From: Marinomonas rhizomae
GTDB taxonomy: Bacteria > Pseudomonadota > Gammaproteobacteria > Pseudomonadales > Marinomonadaceae
DNA: 64,000 nucleotides
Assembly (NCBI RefSeq): GCF_003315485.1
Contig: NZ_QNSE01000010.1
Location: 1-64,000 of the forward strand
Direction: 5' to 3'
Below are positions 38,897 to 45,667 of the stretch, piece by piece. The position numbers were made by a program, and so were the translations under genes. How positions within the stretch are numbered: the stretch's first letter is position 1; each line of letters starts with the position of its first letter. Below the pieces are notes generated by a model. That model worked only from the letters and a program-made list of their open reading frames with translations, was not told the origin of the DNA and did no database searches.

Positions 38897-39030
38897 TGTA
38901 GCGAACGAAGCAAAGACAAATGATGTAGCGAGCGAAGCCAAGACGAGGCAAAAACAGACGAGAGAGCGGAGTTTATAGGTTATAAATGAGCATTTTGAGT
39001 CTGTTTTTAACAAAGTATTAGCGAGCGCAG
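38897..39030. repeat. Structured intergenic element with direct and inverted repeats
   Basis: GTAGCGAACGAAGCAAAGAC (from 38898) is repeated as a near copy GTAGCGAGCGAAGCCAAGAC about 27 bases later. Then AAAAACAGAC (38950-38959) and its exact inverse GTCTGTTTTT (38999-39008) enclose a 39-base loop, followed by another GCGAGCGCAG word. No protein-coding signal accompanies it. It may be a dispersed bacterial intergenic repeat. Confidence 0.55.
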
Positions 39031-39038
39031 TAATCATT

Positions 39039-40310
39039 CTAATCCAAAGCATGCGACTGCTGCCCAATATGATAAGTATGGGCACCCACCTCATAAAACA
39101 GACGTTTCAATTCACGAAACGAAATATCACTCAGCACGCTAGTAGGAATAGACAAGCTCTCCCTACGTCCCGACAACCATTCAGCCAGCTCAGCACCAAC
39201 TACAGTGCCTGGACCAATACCTCGTCCACTGTAGCCTGCCACACTAAACAAACCTTTTTGTAACTGCTGGCAATGGGGTAAATGATCTTCGCTGTAGGCA
39301 ATTTTACCCGTCCAACAATAATCCCATTCAACCTTACTTAAAATTGGAAACAATTCGCTGACTCGCTGAGTTGCCCAATTCGATAACACACTGCCTTCAC
39401 CACCCATACCACCGAACACAAAACGGCCTTGTTTATCCAAACGAAAGGAACTCATTACGGTACAAGTATCCCAAACGCCTTCTTTATTTGGTAACACACT
39501 GGCTAATTGAGCATCGCTAAGTGGTTTCGTGGCCAATTGAGAATAAAAGATTGGCACAAATTTACGCGCTTGTTCTTTCACACCAAATTCACTGTAAGCA
39601 TTAGTCGCGAGAATCACTTTTTCAGCATGTACCTGACCTTTTTCAGTATGCAAAACCCAACCGTTTTCGGCTGGCTCGATTTTACTCACCGGCGATTGGT
39701 CAAAAAGTTTAGCACCCTCTGTTAAGGCAGCATGAGCCAGTCCACGGGCATAGGCCAAAGGTTGAATAGTGCCCGCTCTTGGATCAAACAGAGCTGAGTT
39801 GAATTTACTAGAGCCAATACGAGCTTGCGCGTCCGCAGCATCAAGTAACTGCACTGGCGCACCACGCCGCTTCATTTGTTCATAACGACGCTGCAACTGA
39901 GCTAAGCCATTTTTGCCCACACCGGCATGCAAGGTACCATTACGAACCGGCTCGCACTGAATGCCGTATTCGTTAATCAAGCCATAGACAAAATCAGGCG
40001 CTGCCGCCAACGCCTTGTACATTACGCTTCCCGCTTCTGCTCCGATGGTTTTATCTAGCTGGTCGGGTTCTAGCCAAACACCCGCGTTCGCCAAACCAAC
40101 GTTTCGACCAGAGCCTCCAAAGCCAATCTCTTGCGCTTCAACCACGACAACAGAGACGCCAGATTTTGCCAAGTGCAAAGCAGCAGAAAGACCTGTAAAG
40201 CCCGCACCGACAACAACCACTTCGACATCAACACGCCCTTCAAGAGGCGCCAATACTGGTGCATCTTGAGAACTGACACGCCATAAAGAATTGCAGATTT
40301 GATCAGACAT
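39039..40310 (-). CDS. amaA: FAD-dependent amine/imino acid oxidoreductase, AmaA (L-pipecolate oxidase)-like
   Basis: DAO-family flavoprotein of 423 residues. The FAD-binding motif VVVVGAGFTGLSAALHLAKSG lies at about residues 31-51. GFGGSGRNVGLANAG and the C-terminal GYSGRGIGPGTVVGAELAEW are typical of the AmaA/PuuB/OrdL branch. In Pseudomonas putida AmaA oxidises L-pipecolate to the cyclic imine of aminoadipate semialdehyde and sits beside amaB, a LysR gene and hglS. The same four families are neighbours here, which supports the AmaA assignment. Related enzymes oxidise gamma-glutamylputrescine, so the substrate rests on context. Confidence 0.75.
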   Translation of the reverse strand: MSDQICNSLWRVSSQDAPVLAPLEGRVDVEVVVVGAGFTGLSAALHLAKSGVSVVVVEAQEIGFGGSGRNVGLANAGVWLEPDQLDKTIGAEAGSVMYKALAAAPDFVYGLINEYGIQCEPVRNGTLHAGVGKNGLAQLQRRYEQMKRRGAPVQLLDAADAQARIGSSKFNSALFDPRAGTIQPLAYARGLAHAALTEGAKLFDQSPVSKIEPAENGWVLHTEKGQVHAEKVILATNAYSEFGVKEQARKFVPIFYSQLATKPLSDAQLASVLPNKEGVWDTCTVMSSFRLDKQGRFVFGGMGGEGSVLSNWATQRVSELFPILSKVEWDYCWTGKIAYSEDHLPHCQQLQKGLFSVAGYSGRGIGPGTVVGAELAEWLSGRRESLSIPTSVLSDISFRELKRLFYEVGAHTYHIGQQSHALD

Positions 40311-40354
40311 AAAGTGACCTCATAGGACATTGGTCGTACCTATCGCCAAAACTA

Positions 40355-40379
40355 AACAGGCGAGAGAATCTCGCCTGTT
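40355..40379. terminator. Hairpin between amaB-like and amaA-like genes
   Basis: Perfect 11-bp arms AACAGGCGAGA and TCTCGCCTGTT with a 3-base loop, followed on the minus strand by TTAGTTTTGG. It may partly terminate the amaB-like transcript before the amaA-like gene. Confidence 0.65.
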
Positions 40380-40428
40380 ATTTCTCAATTAAACGCATTC
40401 GCTATCATTAATGAGCACTAAGAAAAGC

Positions 40429-41973
40429 CTATTCGAACACAATCCCCTGTGCCAATGGCAAATCTCCGCCATAGTTCACGGTATTTGTGGTACGACGCAT
40501 GTAGTTTCTCCAAGCATCAGAACCGGACTCACGACCACCGCCTGTTTCTTTTTCGCCACCGAACGCACCACCAATCTCGGCACCAGATGTACCAATGTTA
40601 ACGTTGGCAATACCACAGTCAGAGCCTGCTGGAGACATAAACATTTCCGCCTCACGCATGCTTTCCGTAAATACCGCAGAAGACAAACCTTGTGGCACTT
40701 CGTTTTGAATTTCAATCGCTTCTTCAAACGTTTTATAAGTCAAAACATACATAATCGGCGCAAAGGTTTCTTCATGAACAATTGGCGCATCATGAGCAAT
40801 ACGAACAATCGCAGGACGAACGTAAAAACCGCCAGCAGGAACGCCTTCTGTCACACGATCGCCACCGCAAATGATTTCGCCACCTTGTTTTTTCGCCGTT
40901 TCTAGAGCCGCTTGCATACGATCAAAGCTGCCTTCGTCAATTAGTGGCCCAACCAAGTTACCTTCTATTATCGGACTACCAACACGCAATGACCCGTAAG
41001 ATTTCGCCAAACGCTCAACCAAGCCATCAACAACCGATTCATGTGTGATCAAGCGGCGTAATGTTGTGCAACGCTGACCAGCTGTGCCTGCCGCAGAGAA
41101 AACGATCGCACGTAACGCAAGGTCTAGATCCGCCGTATCCGAAACAATCATCGCATTGTTACCGCCAAGCTCTAACAAAGAGCGACCTAAACGGCCTGCG
41201 ACTGTTTTCGCCACCGCGCGGCCCATTGCGGTAGAGCCTGTTGCTGACACCAATGGAAAGGTCTCACTCGCTGCAATTGCTTCACCAAGATCACGGTCAC
41301 CAATCATCACAGAGACGGCGGCTTTCGGGATATCTGGCATATCCGCAATAACGTTTTGCGCAATTTGATACATAGCTAAAGCACACAGAGGCGCTTTCTC
41401 AGAAGGTTTTAGTAGAATTGGATCTCCACAAACAAGCCCCAACATTGCATTCCAAGCCCAAACGGCCATAGGAAAGTTAAACGCCGTAATAACCGCAACT
41501 GGGCCTAGCGGATGCCATTGCTCCATCATGCGATGACCTGGGCGCTCAGACACAATAGACAAACCATGTAACATACGTGATTGACCAACGGCAAAATCAC
41601 ATACATCAATCCATTCTTGCACTTCACCCAAGGCTTCAGGGACAATTTTCCCCGCTTCCAAAGAGATAACTTGCGCCAATTCATTTTTGTACTTACGCGC
41701 TTCTTCACCTATACGACGGACTAACTCACCACGACGTGGTGCAGGAATCGTACGCAATGTTTTAAACGCGTCTTCTAGTTCAGCGTTCACCTTATCCAAC
41801 TGTGCAGGCGTTGCATTATTAAAAGTAGATAGCATCGCACCATCGATTGGGCTATGGGCGGAAAAACGACTGCCTTCTCCCAACGTAAGGGTATTACCTG
41901 TTAAGACGCTGTAAAAAGTATCGCCTTGTTTCAGGCTGTTCACGCCCAGTGTTTCTAAGCAAGTAAGTGACAT
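40429..41973 (-). CDS. amaB: Alpha-aminoadipic semialdehyde dehydrogenase, ALDH7 family
   Basis: Aldehyde dehydrogenase of 514 residues. The catalytic Cys lies in AAGTAGQRCTTLRRL, the pattern that separates the ALDH7 (antiquitin) group from other ALDHs. The general base Glu is in LLELGGNNAMIV, and FNFPMAVWAWNAMLGLVCGD is also group-typical. ALDH7 enzymes oxidise aminoadipate semialdehyde to aminoadipate in lysine breakdown. Its place upstream of an amaA-like gene and divergent from a LysR gene supports that role. A second, unlinked-function ALDH is at 54.4 kb and is not of this group. Confidence 0.9.
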   Translation of the reverse strand: MSLTCLETLGVNSLKQGDTFYSVLTGNTLTLGEGSRFSAHSPIDGAMLSTFNNATPAQLDKVNAELEDAFKTLRTIPAPRRGELVRRIGEEARKYKNELAQVISLEAGKIVPEALGEVQEWIDVCDFAVGQSRMLHGLSIVSERPGHRMMEQWHPLGPVAVITAFNFPMAVWAWNAMLGLVCGDPILLKPSEKAPLCALAMYQIAQNVIADMPDIPKAAVSVMIGDRDLGEAIAASETFPLVSATGSTAMGRAVAKTVAGRLGRSLLELGGNNAMIVSDTADLDLALRAIVFSAAGTAGQRCTTLRRLITHESVVDGLVERLAKSYGSLRVGSPIIEGNLVGPLIDEGSFDRMQAALETAKKQGGEIICGGDRVTEGVPAGGFYVRPAIVRIAHDAPIVHEETFAPIMYVLTYKTFEEAIEIQNEVPQGLSSAVFTESMREAEMFMSPAGSDCGIANVNIGTSGAEIGGAFGGEKETGGGRESGSDAWRNYMRRTTNTVNYGGDLPLAQGIVFE

Positions 41974-42168
41974 AGTAACCTCTAAATTTTATGTAATAAG
42001 TGGTACAAGAATGTCTTCACCTTAACCAGCCTAGATCAGAATGAGAAATACCGTTTTCCTGACAGTGGTCTAGTTTTTTCCTATGGCTAGATAATCTCTC
42101 TATAGGTATATTTAGAAAGAAGCACGTCATCCACATATTAATAGAGTCATTTTTTAAAGAGCATACCG
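41974..42168. promoter_or_regulatory. Divergent promoter region, amaB-like and LysR genes
   Basis: 195 noncoding bases between genes read in opposite directions. The AT-rich stretch CTAGATAATCTCTCTATAG (near 42090) has partial dyad symmetry of the T-N11-A kind bound by LysR proteins. This is a location-based inference. Confidence 0.4.
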
Positions 42169-43038
42169 ATGGACATTCGATCATTACGCTATTTTATTGC
42201 TGTTTACGAAGAACGTAGCCTAAGCGCCGCCGCCAAGCGTTGCTTTGTAGCGCAACCGTCAATATCGACAACGGTCGCGCAACTAGAAGATGACTTGGGT
42301 ACAAAACTCTTTGTTCGTCATTCAAAAGGCGTGTCACCCACTGACAGCGGCTCACAACTGTATCCGCATGCCTGCAAAATGGTCAGTGACCTCAGCGCCA
42401 TGCGCAGCCTATTTATCGACACACCCGCACCGCTCGCCCTGTCGATTTCTTTGACGCCTTTTTTATCTGGCGCGTTGATTAGCCAAGTAATCAAGACCAT
42501 GCTCGATGAAGTTCACGGGCTCACCTTAAAGCTTGTCGATGAATCAGAAAGTGCCGATCTGCGTTTTACTTGCCAACGCTACACCAGCGAAGAAGATGTA
42601 TTTTATCCCCTTTGGGAAGATGATTATGTCATCGCTATGCCTCTGGACCATTGGTTGGCCGATTTCCCCTCGCTGTCTCTCAAGCAAATAGACAAACAAC
42701 CTTTCATTTCTCGAACACCATGCGATATTTTGGAATCTTGGAACTACTTACTGCAAAAACAAGAACTCACCACAGATGTTCGTGCTCAAGTAAAAACAGA
42801 AGAATACGCGTTAGATTTAGTCGCCGCTGGCTTAGGTATTTCATTGATCCCTGAACATTCCTCCCGAGGCCGTAGCGACCTGTGTTTACGCCCCTTGAAC
42901 GATGTAAAATTAAAACGCGTCGTCGGTTTGGCGCATCAAAAAACGCACAGTTTCCCAGCCCATCTCATTAATACGATCCTGACCGCTAAACAGCAATTAT
43001 TGATAAATAAAAGTCCGACGGACGCCAAGCTCGCATAA
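42169..43038 (+). CDS. LysR-family regulator of the lysine-catabolic genes (putative)
   Basis: Regulator of 289 residues. The winged helix opens MDIRSLRYFIAVYEERSLSAAA and continues RCFVAQPSISTTVAQLEDDLG (about residues 25-45). The effector domain is normal. It is divergent from the amaB-like gene and 125 bases upstream of the hglS-like gene, so it can plausibly control both sides. The likely inducer is a pathway intermediate such as aminoadipate or pipecolate, an inference from position only. Confidence 0.88.
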   Translation: MDIRSLRYFIAVYEERSLSAAAKRCFVAQPSISTTVAQLEDDLGTKLFVRHSKGVSPTDSGSQLYPHACKMVSDLSAMRSLFIDTPAPLALSISLTPFLSGALISQVIKTMLDEVHGLTLKLVDESESADLRFTCQRYTSEEDVFYPLWEDDYVIAMPLDHWLADFPSLSLKQIDKQPFISRTPCDILESWNYLLQKQELTTDVRAQVKTEEYALDLVAAGLGISLIPEHSSRGRSDLCLRPLNDVKLKRVVGLAHQKTHSFPAHLINTILTAKQQLLINKSPTDAKLA

Positions 43039-43162
43039 CTTTTATGCATCACAACGTGCGTTTTTACCTTTTGCAACTACCCTAGACTGTGAACTAGAGT
43101 GGATCATCTTTTTTAGAATGTCAGCTAGATCAGCTAGATCAGCCAACGTAGGAGTTTTACTA

Positions 43163-43966
43163 ATGAAACCGACCGATTTTTTCGCATCCTTGTGGGATCA
43201 CTACACAAACGTCACTCCACAGGCTCAGCGTATCCAGCAATTATTTAAAAGTCATGGCGAAAAGGTTCTGAATGATCACGTGGCTTTTCGTACTTTTAAC
43301 AACTCACCAATCTCATTAGAAAAGCTTGAACCACAACTAGAAGCTATTGGTTACAAAGCCTATGGGGCGTTTCTTTTCGAGAGCAAACACCTAAAAGCTC
43401 GCTGCTACAAACACCAAACGGATGCCGATTCTCCAAAAGTATTCTTATCTGAACTATTAGTTGAAGAGCTGCCAGCAGATTGCCAAGATATTATTGGCAA
43501 ATACATTGCTCAAATCCCTGCGGATGCAGTACAAACACCCGCTATTTTTTGGGCGGGTAAGCTATGGGAAACGCCAACAGAAGCAGAGTATCTCGCTCTT
43601 GCCGCGCATAGTGAATACGCAGCTTGGTTATCGACCATGGGGTTACAAGCGAATCATTTCACCGTCAGTATCAATCATTTGACAAAATTCCCAACGATTG
43701 AAGAAGTGAACACCTTACTGCAAAACGAAGGTTACGCGCTAAACCAAGTTGGCGGTTTAATCAAAGGTTCTCCGGAATCTTGCTTAGAGCAATCTTCCAC
43801 GATGGCCGATAAGGTCGACTACACTTTTGCCGATGGTAAGCAAAAAACCATTCCAAGCTGTTTTTATGAATTTGCCCGCCGTCACACCATGCCTGACGGC
43901 GTGCTATTCGACAGTTTTATCGAAGGAAACGCCGATAAAATATTTGATTCCACCAGCGCGAAGTAA
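43163..43966 (+). CDS. DUF1338 protein, short HglS-like 2-oxoadipate dioxygenase/decarboxylase candidate
   Basis: Non-haem iron protein of 267 residues. HglS of P. putida converts 2-oxoadipate to D-2-hydroxyglutarate and uses two His and one Glu. The probable ligands here are H39 in LNDHVAFRTF, H165 in QANHFTVSINH and E236 in SCFYEFARRH. The H39/R43 spacing equals that of the HglS metal His and its substrate-binding Arg. The protein is far shorter than HglS (about 460 residues), so it belongs to a short branch of the family. The start was set at 43163 because TAGGAG precedes it; an in-frame ATG at 43118 would add a short Ser/Ala/Arg leader from a repeated TCAGCTAGA stretch. Confidence 0.82.
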   Translation: MKPTDFFASLWDHYTNVTPQAQRIQQLFKSHGEKVLNDHVAFRTFNNSPISLEKLEPQLEAIGYKAYGAFLFESKHLKARCYKHQTDADSPKVFLSELLVEELPADCQDIIGKYIAQIPADAVQTPAIFWAGKLWETPTEAEYLALAAHSEYAAWLSTMGLQANHFTVSINHLTKFPTIEEVNTLLQNEGYALNQVGGLIKGSPESCLEQSSTMADKVDYTFADGKQKTIPSCFYEFARRHTMPDGVLFDSFIEGNADKIFDSTSAK

Positions 43967-43985
43967 CCCATTAGTAAATTCCCCT

Positions 43986-44013
43986 AACGAGCCTAAATGG
44001 CTCGTTTTGTTTT
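43986..44013 (+). terminator. Terminator after the hglS-like gene
   Basis: 8-bp stem AACGAGCC/GGCTCGTT with TAAAT loop and a TTGTTTTT tail, 20 bases after the stop. Confidence 0.88.
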
Positions 44014-44143
44014 TCCCAGCAGCACTATCGTCTCTTTGTCATATTGTTATGATAAACCCTGTTAACAAAGCTTAGGGATAGCAAGTATGGCCGTAGTAAT
44101 CGCACAAAGCTTTCTGAGAGTCTGTACCGATTCCACCGTCCGT

Positions 44144-44150
44144 GTATAAT
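44144..44150 (+). promoter_or_regulatory. Extended -10 box before the rhodanese gene
   Basis: GTATAAT (TATAAT at 44145-44150, with TG-like extension) lies just upstream of the rhodanese gene. It overlaps an in-frame GTG at 44142, which argues against that codon as the start. Confidence 0.5.
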
Positions 44151-44180
44151 GCTCGCAGTTTAAATATGGGCCTTACGATT

Positions 44181-44600
44181 ATGATGAATCAACTTATTGA
44201 ATTTTCTATCAACCACTGGGAAATGGTCGCTGTCTTCTTAGCGATTCTTGCCACACTACTTTTTGTTGAAAGCAAAGGCGGCGCACAAGGGCTTACACCT
44301 TCTGCTGCAACCAACCTAATGAACAGCGAAGACGCTGTTGTTGTCGATATCCGTCCAGAGAAAGAATTCAGCACCGGTCACATTACAGGCGCACTAAATA
44401 TTCCTGCGACCAAGATGAAAGACAACCTGAACCGCCTTGAGAAACACAAAGACGCCCCTATTATCATAGTTTGCAAATCTGGTGTAACGTCTGGCCCAAG
44501 CGCTAAAGACCTTAAGAAAGCTGGTTTTGGTAAAGTTTACAAACTACAAGGTGGCATTGCAGAATGGCAATCATCTAACCTGCCACTTGTTAAAGGATAA
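44181..44600 (+). CDS. Membrane-anchored rhodanese (YibN-like)
   Basis: An N-terminal membrane helix (VAVFLAILATLLFVES) is followed by a cytoplasmic rhodanese domain with VVDIRPEKEFSTGHITGALNIP and the active-site loop VCKSGVTSG, which contains the catalytic Cys. At 139 residues it matches E. coli YibN in length and arrangement. I chose ATG 44181; longer in-frame starts overlap the promoter box. It heads a rhodanese-grxC-secB series. Sulfur transfer is the family role; the natural acceptor is unknown. Confidence 0.88.
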   Translation: MMNQLIEFSINHWEMVAVFLAILATLLFVESKGGAQGLTPSAATNLMNSEDAVVVDIRPEKEFSTGHITGALNIPATKMKDNLNRLEKHKDAPIIIVCKSGVTSGPSAKDLKKAGFGKVYKLQGGIAEWQSSNLPLVKG

Positions 44601-44610
44601 GAGAATAATT

Positions 44611-44865
44611 ATGGCTACTGTCACTATCTACTCGAGCGATTACTGTCCATTTTGCGTTAGAGCAAAGCAATTGTTAACGGCAAAAAATGCGGCCTTTAAC
44701 GAAATCCGCGTGGACGGAGAACGTGAATTACGACAAGAAATGATGCAAAAAAGTGGCCGCCACACTGTTCCGCAAATTTGGATTGGTGAAAAACATGTTG
44801 GTGGATGCGACGATCTCTATGCCCTTGAACGTGAACAAAAGCTGGATGCCTTACTGTCACAGTAG
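44611..44865 (+). CDS. grxC: Glutaredoxin 3
   Basis: Small dithiol glutaredoxin (84 residues) that reduces disulfides with glutathione. The active site is C12-P-F-C15 in YSSDYCPFCVRAKQLL. The cis-Pro TVPQIWIG and GGCDDL glutathione-binding motifs follow. The start at 44611 is preceded by GATAAGAGAA and lies 10 bases after the rhodanese stop. It is transcribed with the rhodanese and probably secB. Confidence 0.96.
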   Translation: MATVTIYSSDYCPFCVRAKQLLTAKNAAFNEIRVDGERELRQEMMQKSGRHTVPQIWIGEKHVGGCDDLYALEREQKLDALLSQ

Positions 44866-44945
44866 TAAAAGCAACCAAGTAATCACACGGTATATATGAA
44901 CGATGCCCTCATCGCTTTTATAAATTATTAAAAAAAGGAACTAAG

Positions 44946-45425
44946 ATGTCCGATACAGCTGAAACACCAGAAGCGCAAACACAAGAAGCGCAAGCGCCAC
45001 AACTTTCTATGCAGCGCGTATTTTTGAAAGATATTTCTTTTGAATCTCCTCGCTCTCCAATGATTTTCCAAGAAGAATGGAAACCAGAAGTGGGCTTAGA
45101 ACTAAACACAAAAAGCCGTCAAGTTGGTGAAAGTGTTTACGAAGTGGTATTAGAAATTACCGTTACTGTAAAAAATGGCACAGAAACTGGCTATTTAGTC
45201 CAAGTTCAACAGGGTGGTTTGTTCGTTATTTCTGGTCTTGATGACCAGCAATTACATCACGCTTTGGGTGCTTTTTGTCCTGCTACCTTGTTCCCATACG
45301 CACGCGAAAACATCGATGCAATTGTGGTAAAAGGCAGCTTCCCAGCGATCATGCTGGCACCAATCAACTTTGACGCGCTTTATATCGAAAGTCTGCAAAA
45401 GCAACAGGCTGAGACAACTCAATAA
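44946..45425 (+). CDS. secB: Protein-export chaperone SecB
   Basis: Tetrameric chaperone that keeps preproteins unfolded and hands them to SecA. The 159-residue protein has an Ala/Glu/Gln-rich N-terminal tail, then the conserved QRVFLKDISFESPRSP, KPEVGLELNTKSRQV and the C-terminal LMAP-type LAPINFDALYIESL. AAAGGA precedes the ATG. It follows grxC as in E. coli and Pseudomonas. A terminator lies 32 bases beyond. Confidence 0.97.
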   Translation: MSDTAETPEAQTQEAQAPQLSMQRVFLKDISFESPRSPMIFQEEWKPEVGLELNTKSRQVGESVYEVVLEITVTVKNGTETGYLVQVQQGGLFVISGLDDQQLHHALGAFCPATLFPYARENIDAIVVKGSFPAIMLAPINFDALYIESLQKQQAETTQ

Positions 45426-45456
45426 AACATTGAGTAATAAAAGTCATTCGAGTTAG

Positions 45457-45483
45457 AAAAGGAGGCCACGTGTCTCCTTTTTT
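45457..45483 (+). terminator. Terminator after secB
   Basis: AAAAGGAG and CTCCTTTTTT arms surround GCCACGTGT, with T-tract, 32 bases after the secB stop. Confidence 0.8.
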
Positions 45484-45543
45484 ATTGCATAATAGTGGCC
45501 TGCAATCGATTTTTTAGTGTCATCAGTCAACATGGAAACTGTG

Positions 45544-45666
45544 ATGAAAAAGAAAAAAAAGCCTTGCCCAAATTGTCTTAAAGCACGCTGGTTAATCCTT
45601 TACCTCGCTTGTTTCGCATTATTTTCCCTTCTGTTTGCTAATCAGTTTTTAGATAAAGGAATGTAA
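45544..45666 (+). CDS. Very small membrane protein with a CPNC motif
   Basis: A 40-residue ORF. The product begins with a run of lysines, then CPNC (P-C-P-N-C-L), then one hydrophobic helix (about residues 17-34, WLILYLACFALFSLLF) and a short polar end. GGAA lies eight bases before the ATG at 45544; an in-frame ATG at 45532 would add four residues. The stop lies one base before the GTG of the next gene, so the two are likely translated together. The motif could bind a metal or be redox-active. No homologue is known to me. Confidence 0.6.
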   Translation: MKKKKKPCPNCLKARWLILYLACFALFSLLFANQFLDKGM

Positions 45667-45667
45667 A

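Larger units (their letters stand above)
38723..39038. other. Intergenic region with terminator and structured repeat
   Basis: The 316 bases contain the LysR promoter, a terminator for the amaA-like gene and an unusual sequence rich in GCGAGCGAAG-like words (see separate entries). A 67-codon minus-strand ORF running out of the amaA-like gene in another frame was rejected. Confidence 0.5.

Noticed and set aside
38891..39094. 67-codon ORF at the end of the amaA-like gene
   Set aside because: An alternative frame of the 3' end of the amaA-like gene continuing into the repeat element, with no start signals.
40355..40379. Attachment site or insertion boundary at the hairpin between the two lysine genes
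   Set aside because: The perfect stem is better explained as an intercistronic terminator. No integrase or direct repeat accompanies it.
40411..40905. 164-codon ORF antisense to the ALDH7 gene
   Set aside because: Lies on the opposite strand of an intact, well-conserved gene. The Arg-, Thr- and Phe-rich product lacks any domain.
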